The notes under the pieces were generated by a model. The model was not told the origin of the DNA and searched no databases. It was given only the letters and a program-made list of their open reading frames with translations. The translations under genes and the position numbers were made by a program. A stretch of DNA of 64,000 bases from Gavia stellata (Eukaryota > Chordata > Aves > Gaviiformes > Gaviidae), in contig NC_082618.1 in the NCBI RefSeq assembly GCF_030936135.1, positions 4,142,034 through 4,206,033 on the forward strand, in the 5' to 3' direction. This document shows positions 23,983 through 36,600 of the stretch, in pieces. The stretch's first letter is position 1. The number at the start of each line of letters is the position of its first letter.

Positions 23983-26900
23983 CCTTCTTTGCAAGCGAGA
24001 ACATTTTGCATTAACATCAGACAAAGGAGGAAGCTGCACATCACTGGAACAGAGTTTCCTCTTCTAGCTGAGATTTATTCAAGCACAGAACAGCTCGTGG
24101 AGGTCCGGAGAAGGGAGGCATTGTAGTTACTATGCACTAAAGATACTATTTTGCCAACCAATTTAACTGCTTTTGTCTTTACCATATTTTAGCTCAAGCT
24201 TACTTTTATTGGTGTACCTGATAACTGGATTTCTTGCATTTTAGGGTTCTGGATGCTACTGCCACAATTATAGCTGGAAGGGGCTGTGAAATCTGCATGG
24301 ATTTGGGAATGCAATTAAATGTCTGTTTAACCTATGGTTTGACCTTTCTACCACAGTGAAACATTAATCCCCAGAAGAACCATTAGTTGACCACTGCAGT
24401 CTTCACTTTTAGACACCAGAGCCCTCTTAATTAAGAAGACAGTGTAACAGATAAGGAGCCATTTATTATGAGTAATGACAAACAGACAAGCATTGAGAGA
24501 ACAAAAATGGAGGCTTTTCCCTGTAAGGCCTTTTTCTTCCTAGCCTTGCTACCTCCAGACTGAAAGAGAAGACTATTCTGCAACTGAACACAGTATTTTA
24601 ATCACTACAGAGAATGTTAAGGTTAGGGTTAACTAAAAACTTGAATAAACATAGATTTAAATTAAGAATAATCTAATTTAGTATTGAGAATGTCTTCACT
24701 TCCCAGAAGAGCATCCTGCACAAACAAAATTTACTGTCACTCTCAGTGCTTCCAGTATAGCAAAGTGCAAGCGGTATTCACCCTTTTGGTATGGGTAAGT
24801 ACATGAACTCCCTACAGCCATGCACAATTAACACTGGGAAACAAATTCAGCCAGCAATAAAAGAAAACTTTTGTCATTTCGAAGCTCTTAGTTATACAAA
24901 CCCCAGGATGCTGATGTTTATGACAGTTATTGTGCAAATATTTGGAAGTTCTTAAAGTTATGAAGCAATTTAGATAGGAAATTGGGATTAAAATATATCT
25001 GTACTATCACTGATAAGTACCCACCTTAGGCAGAGGGTAGCTTCCACTCCAACAGGAGAACAAATGCAGGAAGTGGCCAGAATCACTTTTTTCCTGGACA
25101 TCTTCTGTTTGATTTTAATCAGCTAGTGATAAAGAAGTCTGTAAAAACCTTGGCCAGTCAAATGTCTGCTTTTAATGAAGCCAAACCAAAAAATCCATGA
25201 ACATGGAGCAAAAAAATGTAAAGTGTGGGAAGGATAGTCTATCAGTTATATTGGTAATCTGGGAGACTAAGAGTTGGGAAGAATTCCTTGCTCTGCTACC
25301 AATTTCCTTTGCTAAAACAAAGGGACCTCAAGTCCCTAGCTCTAAAGCAAATGGTACCATCGATCCTTAAAAGGGAGAAAGAAAAAAATAAACATTAAAA
25401 CTTTGAAACACTTATACAGTTCTACTCAACATCTGATTTTTGTTAATGCTCAAGATGTTTACAGGCTTCAGGACTTGGTTCTTCAGGCTCTGTTTAGCAT
25501 ACAATATTATTTACAAAATTTGCAACCACAGTAATAAAACCATGATATGAATCATTTATATTTATTAATTACTTGGCAATGCTAAACTAAAAAGTAGGCA
25601 TATTCATATCTTACACTTCTATTAACTGTATTCATAATCTCCTTCCATCCACTCTTTATAATACCAGTAATTTTACCTGGTCTGAAGATGGTCTCAAAAG
25701 GTCATCCATATAAAATTAAAAGATGTACGAACAAAACCTGGCCTTTCTTTCTTGCCTGGAATCATGCTCGCATTTGCACACTTTACACACTTTCGATACA
25801 GCATAATGATACAGAATCTCAGGCTGCTAATAAAATAATTTTATTCTCATCGCTTTTGTAGCTTCTTTTGCTTAAGACAAGTTCAGCACCAGTGAAAGAA
25901 CTATTACCTCTTTGTTCTTATGAGGCAGCAACCAGCAAAGTCCATACTTCAAAGTAGCTTTTCAGATGCTTTTCATTAATAGTCGATATTTAGTTTTTAA
26001 TCACGTTCCCATGTTATGCAACACTGTTCTCTTAAGCTAAAAATAACACATAGCAGAAACTAATGCTCACATAATGTTACAACTCTTATCAATAAGAGCA
26101 TTAATATCAACTTCAGCTGGTATATTTACTTGAAAAAAAGTGTTACGAGAATTTATAATTGTAAATCCCTAGGTTAAATGGAGCTACAAAGAACCTTTGT
26201 TTCAAAGTCTAGAACAGTTGCAGGAGTTTAACTAGCTTCATCAAAGTCATGGAAGAACTGCAGTCACTTAATTTTGTAAACTGTAAAAAAAGATTTTCTT
26301 TACCTCACAACATAGCTTATGTCAATAGAATGTTTTCTGATTTAGTTCATTAAGATGCTTCCTTAAGAAAGGATTAAAAAGTACAGAATAGGGATGGTGT
26401 AAATCAGCAAAGTGATTAATCTGTTCAAAAAAGCCAAATATAACTCAAGCCACCTGTGTTTTCATTGCCTCCATTTGCCCTCCCCCTTTTCTCCTCCTCT
26501 GAGAAGCTCATAGTGTAGTCCTAATAGAAAAACAAACCAGTCCTACACAGCAAGAAATTCAGACAGAACAATCCTGCACTGTAGCAAGATTGCAGCAAGA
26601 AGTTAGGCTCCACAGGTCAGAGGCATTCATCCCTCTCACCCACTCACCTGTTTCCAGCAACAGGCCTGCTTGGTATTTCCTTGTCTGCTTCAAAACCCTG
26701 TTTTTCCTTGGGCTTCTGTAGAAATTAAATTCAATGCTAGAGTACCTGTGTATATTATAAGAATTGTGGTAGGATAATTTTCCAGTAGAGGCAAATATTG
26801 TATTATATGATAACACTACAGCCCACAGATGTCTGTAGTTTCACTGTCTTAACCTATTTTGCTTCCCATATGGGACTAATCCTCATATATTGTATAACTG

Positions 26901-29900
26901 CATTCACATTAAGGGATTTGCCACTTGAACCATGCTAGTATCGGTTGTGTTGCTCATGCTCATGTACAGCCCTTGTGCAGGTTACAGTTATATCCATTGC
27001 TCCGTTAATCTCTATGGCAATTTCCTACGAAATACCTACCCGTCATGTATACATATTTGCTTCCTTTTTGTGCACTGTACTAATTTTGTACTAGCAAAGG
27101 CACTAGCATACAAAGGCATCACATACAAATATGAGTATCTCTCAAAGAACCGCAAGTTTACTGTCCTAAATGATTCCAGTAAAAAATTCACTTTCTTGCA
27201 GAGTGCTTTATATTCCTCCTAACCAACAATTATCAGCCACAATTTGAGGTAAGTGGTATCAACTATGATATGTTCTGCAAAATGTGAGCAAAAGCAAAGA
27301 ATTTACCAGTTTAAAAGGCGAAACAATTTTTAAAGTGTCATTCCTTATTTTAAACCAAGTATGTCTGTCCTTTTAAAAACAGCCCTATTTAAAATAAAAT
27401 GTGAAAAAAGGGCAGCCTACACTACAGTGAAATCTAGAATCACTAAGTACAAAATATACAAGCAGTCCAGGCTGGCTGCAGAAATTTCAGAGAAAGTCAA
27501 AACACCAAACTGGTGGGTGTTACTGAGTAAGTGCCTAGAAATAGCATGTTGAGTGCTGAACCAGCTTTTTACAACACTAGCTTCATCTGCAGGTGCAGAA
27601 AGAAAGTGAATTCTTCATTTCAGTTTATTCAACAAGTTCATTTTGATTACTGGTTCATTCAGAGATGAGAAGTAAACTGGGATTTAAAAAAGGAAGCCAG
27701 CTTGGTTTTTTCCCTTTTCCAAACTATGAGCAAAATCAAGATGCAGGCTGATTAGCTCTAACTTGTGGGAGGATAAGATCTGGTAGTATTAATATCTTGG
27801 AATTTGGGGGAGCTAAAAACAAATTTTCATCTCATTAATGATTCCTTTGTGCATTTTAACTGAATCCCATCTAAATGTAACTTAACAGAAATAATCAGTT
27901 AAAAGCTTACAGCATCTAATAAACAAAAGATCTCCAATAGTACTTAATGACTTAAAAAACCAAAAGTTTGAATATATATATGTTGACATATCTTAAATCA
28001 ATGACTGCTCTTTTCCTTCTGACTGACAAAAAGTAACGTCCTGCCAAGCACGAGGAATCCGCTTTTATTTACAAAAAGAATTAAGAATTATAAATGTAAA
28101 ATAAGATTAAAATAAATCACGTAAATTAAGATTTCCTGCTTGCCATTTTAAATCGTGAATCAATTATTTAAATCTCTGGTTTAAGCCAACAATAGAAAAA
28201 GGAAGTAGTGAAAACAGTATTTTAACTTCTGGCATCAAATTTATATACAAATAACCATTCTCAAATATATGTTCTTGTTTTCTTCAAGTAAGAATACTGA
28301 TGTTTATTTTCTTCCAGTAACATGCCAGCATTTGAGAAAAGGCAAATCAATTACTATCTGCCTCATATTTCACATCCTTGTATTTGTTCCAAGGACTGAA
28401 AACTGACACAGCAGTGGATCTCATGACTGCTTTCCATCAGGTATATTAAACTGATTGTCAATTAGGTCAGGCGTTGCAGGTAGCAAAGCAAAAATTTCTC
28501 ACACTCAGTTCTTTAGAAATACGAGCTAGAAAATTGCAATTTTCATTTTAGTTTAACCCTTCCCATAACTATTTTTGCATTCAAGCCATTCTTTCATCAT
28601 TACTTTAATTTCTGCTGCTTTCATTTGCTGTCTTATTTTGAAGTCAACTGTTTCTCACTAATAATGAGGGAAGAAATCCAATGTATTCTGAAGAAATTAT
28701 GTCCATTTTGTGTAAAGTGAACACCTCTCAGGTGGGCATTTTACCCTGATCCTGACATTAATGACTAGGCAAAGTCTCAGTGTCCCAGCTGAGAATGCTA
28801 TCTGTTTAAGTAATAGTTTAAACTTATACAAATAAAGTTTAGAACAAGGTCATTCTGGTTTACCCAGGTCTTAAACAGCGCCTTCCTGCCAAAAGTCAGA
28901 GTAAACACCACCGTGAGAATCCATAAGGATTTCCTGCAGTTCCATAGACTGTTTTACCATGACCGTTCCTGTCAAGGTTGATTCATACCAGAAATCTAAT
29001 CCAAAAGTCACGTCAAAACACTTTGTTCAGGTGTCACCCTTCAGTGAACAACTTAGGCTACATCTACATACCTTCTCCCTGGCTCAAGCAATCATTTTCC
29101 ACGCTTCATGCCACAACTGAAACCTTTATCTATGGTGAGTGACCTAGGTGGAATACTGCTGGATTTATTAAGGAATGACAGACTGACACATGGCGAGGTT
29201 TGAACATTAAAGGCATTGTGGTTTCATGTATCAGGGAATGGAAGTCAGGACCAGCTCCTATTTCTGGCTCCAGTACAGGCTTGCTCTGGCATCTTAGGCA
29301 AGACATTTTAGCACCATGGACTGCCACACATGTCCATCCTAACTATTTGGACTCTTATGGAAGAATGGAGATTCCTACCTCTACAGGAAATCATCAAGGA
29401 TTACCGTTAACCTAGCAGGACTCTGGTCGTAGTTGGAGAATCTAAACATTGCTACAATACAAGTAAATGTAATCGTTTTCATCACACTCTGCATGGAGGT
29501 ATGTTCTGAAGAGATGTGTTGTAGCAGCTGCAGCAATTCCCATACCAGGTTTCTCTCTGTTTGCCATACGACTGATTCACGGGTCCATTTTTCCCAGGAA
29601 ACCCCCCTTCTTCACACCCCCCCCCACTTCCCAGTGAAACATGAGCCCAACAACATTTGAGTAACAGTTAAACTTTTGAACCTGTTATGTAGGAGTAGCC
29701 TTGAACTTATGCAAAATACTTCTGGCCAGACTGATGTGTTCAGCCCAGGTTTAGTCCCCTACTTTATTTATAGGTCATACCTAATTGGACACAAACCAGC
29801 TTTTAGTCCTTGTTACGCTTTTACTCAAGCCAGCAGGGAGCTATGAATCCAAAACAAATTACAGTGAATTTCTGTCTCCTTTTTCCCAAATTCTCTCAAC

Positions 29901-32789
29901 AAGGAATTCTCAGAGCATTTGCCTTTATGATACACATCCATGGTAACAGCCAAATGTTACCTTTGCATACAATATAAGAAGAAGTAATTTAGACTTTACT
30001 ACTCATAAGCAAACTCAGTTTCAAAGAGAGACTCCTTAGAACAAACTACTTATGTATCAGTGAACACACAGCAAAAACAAGTGTAAGGGAGTAGACGGGT
30101 ACACCACAGCTCAGCAAAATGGTACTTCTTCCTGTTGATAATTTGGATCCAGAATATAAGCCCTTAAAAATACTTTGCCTTTACTGTTAAGAAAACAACT
30201 TGTTTGCTAGGTATGAACTGCAAGAAACTCAAGCCTGCAAATGTTATAATGGACATATGAATGGTCTGTATTTGCCTAACAGGAACTTTTTTTAAGCCTA
30301 AAAACTGATAGGTCACATTGCTGCCATTTAAAATGTCTCTTCACTGACTCCAGCATGTAAAATTAGATGAACACTGCAGAACATGTTACAGGGAGCTATG
30401 TCTATCTTACCATCAGCTTTTAGTTTTTGCCAAGAAGCTGAAGTAGGGGAGCAGATGTTGCTAACAGTGTGAATCCAGCTGGAAGACTCTCTACTGAAGA
30501 AAAACTAGTGTAATCTGTGATTTGTGTCATGAATGAGGAATTGGGGGAGAAAGTCAAACGAAAGACATCATATTCAAGCAAAGTAAGATGCTGAATGTGA
30601 AACCTTTATCCTTTTTAAAGTGACAGAAAAACTTCCAGAATTTCCTATTCTAACCACAAGATGAATGATTATGATAATATACCCTTGCCAAGGGAAAAGA
30701 TTAATGCAGGAAGGACTACAGCAAATGGCTGTAAGATCTGAACAGTCATTATACAAGAAATGGTCTCAGGAAAGAGAAAGTAATCTAAATTCTTATTGTC
30801 CTTCCATTTAATGTAGAGATGGGAGAGATGGTTGCAGAGAGCCTGCATGCTAGAGCCAGTAAAACAAATTTAAGAAAACAATCTCTCCTATCTTGAGATC
30901 TTTTCCTCAAATGTAGTGCATGTTGCCTCAGCAAACAGTAGGATAAGGTGTTTGTGAACACCTTATTTATTAACAGATATTATCAGAACAGAAGATCACT
31001 TCATCTAGCCAGGGAAAGGCTTTTCTCTCTTTTCAGATAGGTTGTTGTGTTTAAGGACAGGCAACATCAACTGTGAGCCAACAGACTTCCCACTTTGCTG
31101 TGGCATGATGGCTTCATTTTGATGATGGGATTCCACAGAGTCTTTATTGCTGTAAGGAAACACTAAGCTAGTCTATGTCTCGGTCACACACCTGCCCTCA
31201 CCAGCAGTAGCCGTGTTCTACATTTTGCAGCTGTATGCAAGGTGATTTGACAGAGCAGGGTTAGAGTACTTTAAGTTGCCAATGCTTCCTATAATGAAAC
31301 ACATATTACTTTTATAAACTAGGGTTGAATCTGCTGCCAGAATAAAGGAATCCAGGTCATCTGCGACAGCTTAAACCACATCCTTTTTCTCCCAACCCAC
31401 AGCTTCCTATGTTCCTTACAAGGAAAATCATTCACAAGCCATAGGAGACAGTAGAAAACTTCCCTTCTTAAATAAGATGACTGCCAGCAAGTGACCTAAT
31501 GGTGAACAATTCAGGATGATTTTGATTAATAGAATGTAATAGAACTAGAGTTGTTTCATATAATCTTTCAGTTTTCAATGCTGTAGTTAGGTCCTCTATT
31601 AATAGACCTGTCAGAAATGTGTGCTCATGCCTGAATTGACATCAGGTACAGAAAGTTGAGCAAGTTAATTTAGTGCTGGCTTAACTGACATTGTGAACAA
31701 AGCCTACCTTTTATTCCTGAAAGAGAAATACCATCCACAATAGTGTCACCTCCCATCAACACGCCTGAATTCCAATCTGGGTGACTGTCTCTTAGCATAA
31801 TAAGTTTACCAAATGCACTTGCATGTGATGGCCTTCTATGTTTAAATTGATAGATTGTTGTTTTAAGATTGAATGAACCTGACTGAAGCAATACAAAATA
31901 CAAATACAAAATACATTTAGGAATTAGAGTCAACCTACAAAGCAGAAAGACTTTCACAAAGACTTTCTTTGGTGAAGAACACCATTTATGAGACGAATTT
32001 CAGCAACAGTAGCATACACTGTGGGATATCTTGTATCATCCTAGTTTAATCATTGAAGAGGACACAGATTTAAGCAGAACTGCAAGAATATTTGGGGATA
32101 GTATTCTGATTAATTGTACTAGCACAGTAATGAAACTGTCAGACTATACTAGGCCTTCCAAATTGCAGCATGGGAAATTACTTTAGTAACTTCTTTCTGC
32201 AACAGAGCGGTGAGTTTCCTGCTTTCTGTCACTGGTGATAATGGTTCATCCAATTAGCCTGAAACTGCATTTCCTTGAGAATTAAAATCGAACTCAGAGA
32301 ATCCAATAGGACGCTCAAAGCCTATGGCAGAGGAGCAGAGCAGACCATACCTTTTATTTTAGAGTCTCACACACCTGTTTATCACCATGTATTTTTCACA
32401 GTCAATACATGAATATACAGACAATTTGTATTTTTGTCAGTCCTTCCCTGGCCATTTACTTAATTATTTGGGATAAACGATCCTAATTTTTAGCTCTTCC
32501 TCTCAGCAGTGCCTGTCCTCAGACTTGCAGTCATCTTCCAAAAGCTCCTTTTCTGAAGGTTTTTGCTGGAGATCCAAAATCAAGCCTATGTCCTTCAGGG
32601 ATAAACTAAACCCCTTTACCTCACAAGCATGACGAGGGCTTTGACTTAGGCCTTTTATACTTCTTTCTCTTCCCTGGGCACATCTTCAGCACAGCAGCGC
32701 ACGGGCATCCCCATCACACCCACAGACAAAAATCTCCTACGTTTTGCAGCAATCCTGCACAAGCAACTTTCATCCTGCAGCTGCTAACT

Positions 32790-32855
32790 CTTTTTAGCCT
32801 GTTCTTTTTAGCTACTCTTTTTAGCCCGTTCTTTTTAGCTACTCTTTTTAGCCCC
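32790..32855. repeat. 27-bp tandem repeat, about 2.5 copies
   Basis: CTTTTTAG recurs at 32790, 32804, 32817, 32831 and 32844 with alternating 14- and 13-bp spacing. This gives a 27-bp composite unit made of two related half-units (CTTTTTAGCC(T/C)GTT and CTTTTTAGCTACT). It lies about 400 bp upstream of the UBE2G1 CpG island. Confidence 0.9.
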
Positions 32856-33284
32856 TCCTCAAAACCTCATGTATTTTACTGGGCTGGGGAGATGGCTGCA
32901 GTCTCAGGGCAAGCAGGGCTTTGAGGAGGGACACAATGCCCAGGTAGCTTTTGTTACTTACTGCCCTGTACCTGAGAACAGTCTTGTGCAGTGTGGAAAC
33001 TGAGGGAAGAGGTGTCTCTCACAGGGAGCAGCCAGCTGTCCCTCAGGAGAAGCCCCTCTGCCCTGTGAGGCGCCAAGCAGAGGCAGCCAGGAAAGCAGCC
33101 AGCAGCACAACCACCGTACTGTGGAGGGCCAGCGGCGCAACGCCCCTCCTGAGGAAAGTCCTCCCCAGAAGCAGCCCTCTCGCTGCCTCCCTGCAGGCGA
33201 GGGCTTTAAAAGAGGGGGGAAGGACCTTCTCAACATGGCGGCCGAAAGACGGCTTGCCCCGCCTCCCCGCCCCACATCCCCTCT

Positions 33285-33296
33285 CAAGATGGCGGC
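33285..33296 (+). promoter_or_regulatory. UBE2G1: YY1-type core promoter element
   Basis: CAAGATGGCGGC is a perfect match to the YY1 consensus that commonly lies just downstream of transcription starts of housekeeping genes and orients them. A related copy (CAACATGGCGGCC) is at 33231-33243. Both contain ATG triplets in frame with UBE2G1. Confidence 0.75.
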
Positions 33297-33324
33297 GCGG
33301 AAGGGCCGGCGGCCGGGCCGGAGT

Positions 33325-33334
33325 GCGCCTGCGC
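33325..33334. promoter_or_regulatory. UBE2G1: NRF1-like site in the UBE2G1 5' region
   Basis: GCGCCTGCGC differs by one base from the palindromic NRF1 consensus GCGCATGCGC. It is about 30 bp downstream of the YY1 element, so it probably lies near the transcription start or in the 5'UTR. Confidence 0.55.
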
Positions 33335-33396
33335 GCCGCGGCCCGGAGTGCAGTGAAATTCCTGGCGGGCGGGGGGAGGAGGAGGTGGCGGCGGTG

Positions 33397-33420
33397 AGGA
33401 GGAGGAGGAGGAGGAGGAGG
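33397..33420 (+). repeat. (AGG)8 microsatellite
   Basis: Eight perfect AGG triplets in the UBE2G1 5' region, in frame with the UBE2G1 start codon, where they would read as eight arginines if translated from an upstream ATG. Confidence 0.95.
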
Positions 33421-33618
33421 GCGGCACGGAGCCACGGCCGCGCGCCCCTGCCAGGGACCCTGCGTGCTGTGGCGGCGGCCGGCGCGGAGCCAGACCCCCG
33501 AGGGGCGCGGTGCGGGCGGGCTGAAGGCCACTCGCCGCCGCCTCGGGCGCTCGCAGCACCAGGAGCCGCGCCGTCCCCGCCGCCGCTGGGACTCCCTCCC
33601 CGGGCAGAGAGGGGGAGA

Positions 33619-33664
33619 ATGACGGAGCTCCAGTCCGCCTTGCTACTGCGGAGACAGCTAGCAG
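33619..33664 (+). CDS. UBE2G1: UBE2G1 coding exon 1
   Basis: The exon encodes [15 protein letters not shown] and one base of the next codon (Glu after splicing), followed by donor GTACCC, which is weaker than consensus. It is the alpha-1 helix of the UBC fold. The reading frame stays open upstream through two further ATGs (see the extension entry). Confidence 0.97.
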
Positions 33665-36600
33665 GTACCCGGGCTGGGGGCCGGCGCGGGCGGAGGGAGG
33701 CGATCCGCCGCGGGGGGGTGGGGGAGCGGCGCGGAGGCCGGCCCCCGGGGGCCGGGGCCTGCGGTGGGGGAAGGGGCGCCGGCTCGGGGGAGGGGGCGGG
33801 CGGCCGGCGGGGGGTGTGCGTGAGGGGGAAGGGGAGATTACGGCCCCCCCCGCCGCTCTGCTGCCCAGCCGGGAGCTGAGGGAACTAGGCCGAGGGGGGG
33901 AGGGGGAGCCTGCCTGGCGATCGCTGCCAGGGGAGCCGGGGGGAGGGGTGCGGAGGGCCGTCATGGCGGGGGGCAGTGCTTCCTTCGCTGCCCCCGTCCC
34001 GTTGGCGAAGTGGGGGTTGGCAGCGGCCCTGCTCGCCCGTCCCCCCCTGCCCCGCGCCCGGCAGCTCCCCGATCTCTCTTTGCGGCCCTGCCTCCCCGGC
34101 GCGGCGGGGGAGAAGGGAGCCGGAGCTTTCCTCCCGGCAGCGTGAGGGATGCGTGCGGGGAAGCCTTCGTGGTGTGAGGGCATGTTTGTCAGGCAACGAA
34201 AAGAAGCGGAGGAGGGAGGGTTCCCCCCCGGAAAGGGTCTTTCAGGCGCGGGGTGAATCGCCCCGCTGCGCACACCTTCCTGTGGGGACCTGAGGTGCCC
34301 CCGTCCCGCCTCCCTCCGCGGCTCCCACCCTCACCTCCCGTGCCCTGCGCCGGGGAGGCCGGATCGGGAGGGGGAGGCCGCTTCCCCCTTTGTTGTCAGG
34401 AGAGGAGCAGCGGGCTTAGCAGGCGCTGACGGGGGGGAGAGGACCGGGCAGCACCGGGATCCATGCGGGGGGGGGGGTACACCCGGCACTGGGGAGGGTG
34501 AGCGGGACTGCCCGCCGCGTGCTGCGGGGCGGGGGGGGGGGGAGCCCGCAGGGAGGGGCGAGGGGGTCCGCCGGGGGCGAGAGGGCGGGACGGGTGCGGG
34601 GAAGGAGGAGTTGGAGACTGGGCTCGGGGACAGGAAGGGCCGAGCGCCGGGCCCGACCCCCGCCGAGGCGGGAGCGCGGCGGAGGGGAGCGGGGTGCCAG
34701 CTTGGCTCCGCGTCGCGAGTCGTCGCCGCGCCCCCGCCCCCTCCCTTTGTCCCGGGCGGGTGGCCGCGCGCGCTGGCCCTGCCTGGGCCGCCGCCGAGGG
34801 GACCTGGCTCGGCCCGGCCCGGCGGCGGCGCGCATGCGCGGGGCCGCCCGGGCGGCGGGGCGCACAATGCAGCTCCATGTGTCGCTCGCTGCCAGATTTA
34901 AAGAGAAACGAGCCGGCGGCCGGGCGCGGCGAGGAGCCCGCCGCCACTCCCTCCCCCACTCGCACATGTTCCCCCGCACCCTCTGCCTTCTGGCTTTCTG
35001 CGGCCGGCGTAAAGTAATCCCTTCGAGAAAACGCGCAGGTCTGCCCAGCACCTTGGGCGAATCTGATTGCCTTTCTCGTCCCTTACGTAAAAATTGCTTC
35101 ATACCCAGATAAGAAAATGTGTGCTAGGTGTACCTAGACTCGGACAAATACAGCGTTGGCTGAAGTTTGCTGAGTAGCCGTGCAGAGGGAAGGGGTCACT
35201 GGGTGGCAGAGGAATTCCTGGAGAACGATTTTGGCCTGAGATGTCAGTAATGTCTTTGAAAGCATAAGGGTGGAAAACAACATCGGTAGCAGTAAGGAGG
35301 CGAAGTTGCATAACCAGGTATAGCAAGCTGGTGATGTTTGTTGCATCTACAGCACTATCATCTGGTTTTAGTTGATAATAAGTTTGAGAAAGCTCAACGT
35401 AGTTAACTATTAGCCCAGGATTTTTTCACCCCTTTATGGTAACATTTAAAAAAATTACACATACTGCAGCTGGTGAACATAAGCATGCACCTCTTAATGG
35501 CTTAGTAACTACTGAAGTTGTTACTGTCATTCAGTGAGGTGCCTGCATGTTTGGATGTGCTAAGAACAGCAGGCTTACTACAGGAGCTCCAGACTGGATT
35601 TGGTGTGAAGCTTCTCTTCCCTATAAATGATCCTCTAGGGAAGCAACAGTGTAAATATTTGCTCTCTAACTTGATAAAAATGAGCATTTGGTAACCTCAT
35701 ATAGTTCTTTGGCTGTCTGGAATTTGTCTTCTAGCTGACTAATTGTGCTCCGTGAAAGAAAGTTTGACATTTAGCTGAAGCCTCTTGATAATAAGTATTA
35801 GCTGTCAGCTTCTGTTGTGTAGTTTTTCTTCTTGTCTTGTGAGGTCTTAAGACCTTCTGTAAGCACAGGCTGGTTGGATATCTAAGTAGACTTGTAGACT
35901 GTGAGATTTGGGGGGGTTAACTTCTCTTTACTTTTCCGCTCACCCTTTTCTGAAGGCTTCATGTGTAATAGCAAAAACTGGTAAGCTTTTCCAGTTGCCC
36001 CTCTTACTGCTACTGATTCAACTGTGCTGACTCAAGTACTGCAACCATTTGCATGTGACATGCAACTCTTCTGTGGGGTTTTTGTGTTTTAAGTAATATT
36101 AGTGCCTTTGGTGTCCCTTTACATGTATTAAAAAAAAAAAATGAAACCATATTAAAAGTGATTGTGAGTGTGCATACTTAAGTGTGCGATGAGTACTGAA
36201 GAAGAGTCTTGAACTCTTCACAAGTCCTACCTGGAGTAAGTGACCTGAGAAAGAGAATAGTTTCTTCCATATGTGATAACCTAAGTAACAACTGAACTGA
36301 GCTGAAACTACAATCTGACACTGCTTTTTCTGATGGCAGGCTACTTGAAGTCGCAATGCAGAGACTGAGCTTCATGATGCCTGATCTTCCTTCCCTACTG
36401 CTGACTGTCTTCTTCCAAGTCTCAGCCGCTCCAATGTGTCCCTTTGTTTACACCCACATTACTTGTTCTACCTTAAAACAAAAATCAATATTGTGGTATT
36501 CTTTCCCCTGGTGGGGCTGATACTTCAGTCTTTCTGCTACATGCAGCTTTTGCGTTATATCAAGTGTGGTGAGTCACTGGATTGTACCTAGAGGTTGGGT

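Larger units (their letters stand above)
19661..32785. other. Intergenic region between SPNS3 and UBE2G1
   Basis: About 13 kb of mostly AT-rich sequence. I find no exon of a known family, no RNA gene and no CRISPR. It contains the CR1 fragment (22655-22726), a purine-rich A/G tract (23946-23982) and short single frames of at most about 125 codons (for example 20634-21008 and 21215-21565 plus) that are within chance expectation. The segment at about 21230-21560 is somewhat richer in GC than its surroundings. Confidence 0.6.
33235..33618 (+). other. UBE2G1: In-frame upstream ATGs and open N-terminal extension of UBE2G1
   Basis: The frame of UBE2G1 is open upstream beyond its start codon. ATGs at 33235 (AACATGG) and 33289 (AAGATGG) both have A at -3 and G at +4, are in frame with the canonical ATG at 33619, and would add 128 or 110 residues. 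I see no other ATG in any frame between 33289 and 33619. The predicted extension is Arg/Ala/Pro/Gly-rich and contains eight consecutive arginines. The open frame may simply reflect high GC. Whether it is translated depends on the transcription start. Confidence 0.4.
33200..35020 (+). promoter_or_regulatory. UBE2G1: UBE2G1 CpG-island promoter
   Basis: About 1.8 kb of extremely GC- and CpG-rich sequence covering the 5' flank, exon 1 and the first 1.35 kb of intron 1. It contains two MATGGCGGC elements of YY1 type (33231-33243 and 33285-33296), GC boxes on the minus strand (33256-33273), an NRF1-like site (GCGCCTGCGC, 33325-33334) and a perfect NRF1 palindrome (34830-34839). No TATA box stands at a suitable place. 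This architecture is typical of broadly expressed housekeeping genes, in keeping with UBE2G1. Open frames of up to 330 codons on either strand are caused by lack of AT-rich stop codons. Confidence 0.9.

Noticed and set aside
24615..24635. Telomere-like TTAAGGTTAGGGTTAAC
   Set aside because: Only about one and a half TTAGGG-like units; not an interstitial telomeric repeat.
33284..34273. 329-codon minus-strand frame in the UBE2G1 CpG island
   Set aside because: Proline/serine/arginine-rich translation caused by GC-rich composition and scarcity of AT-rich stop codons; overlapping long frames exist on all strands and none resembles a protein family.
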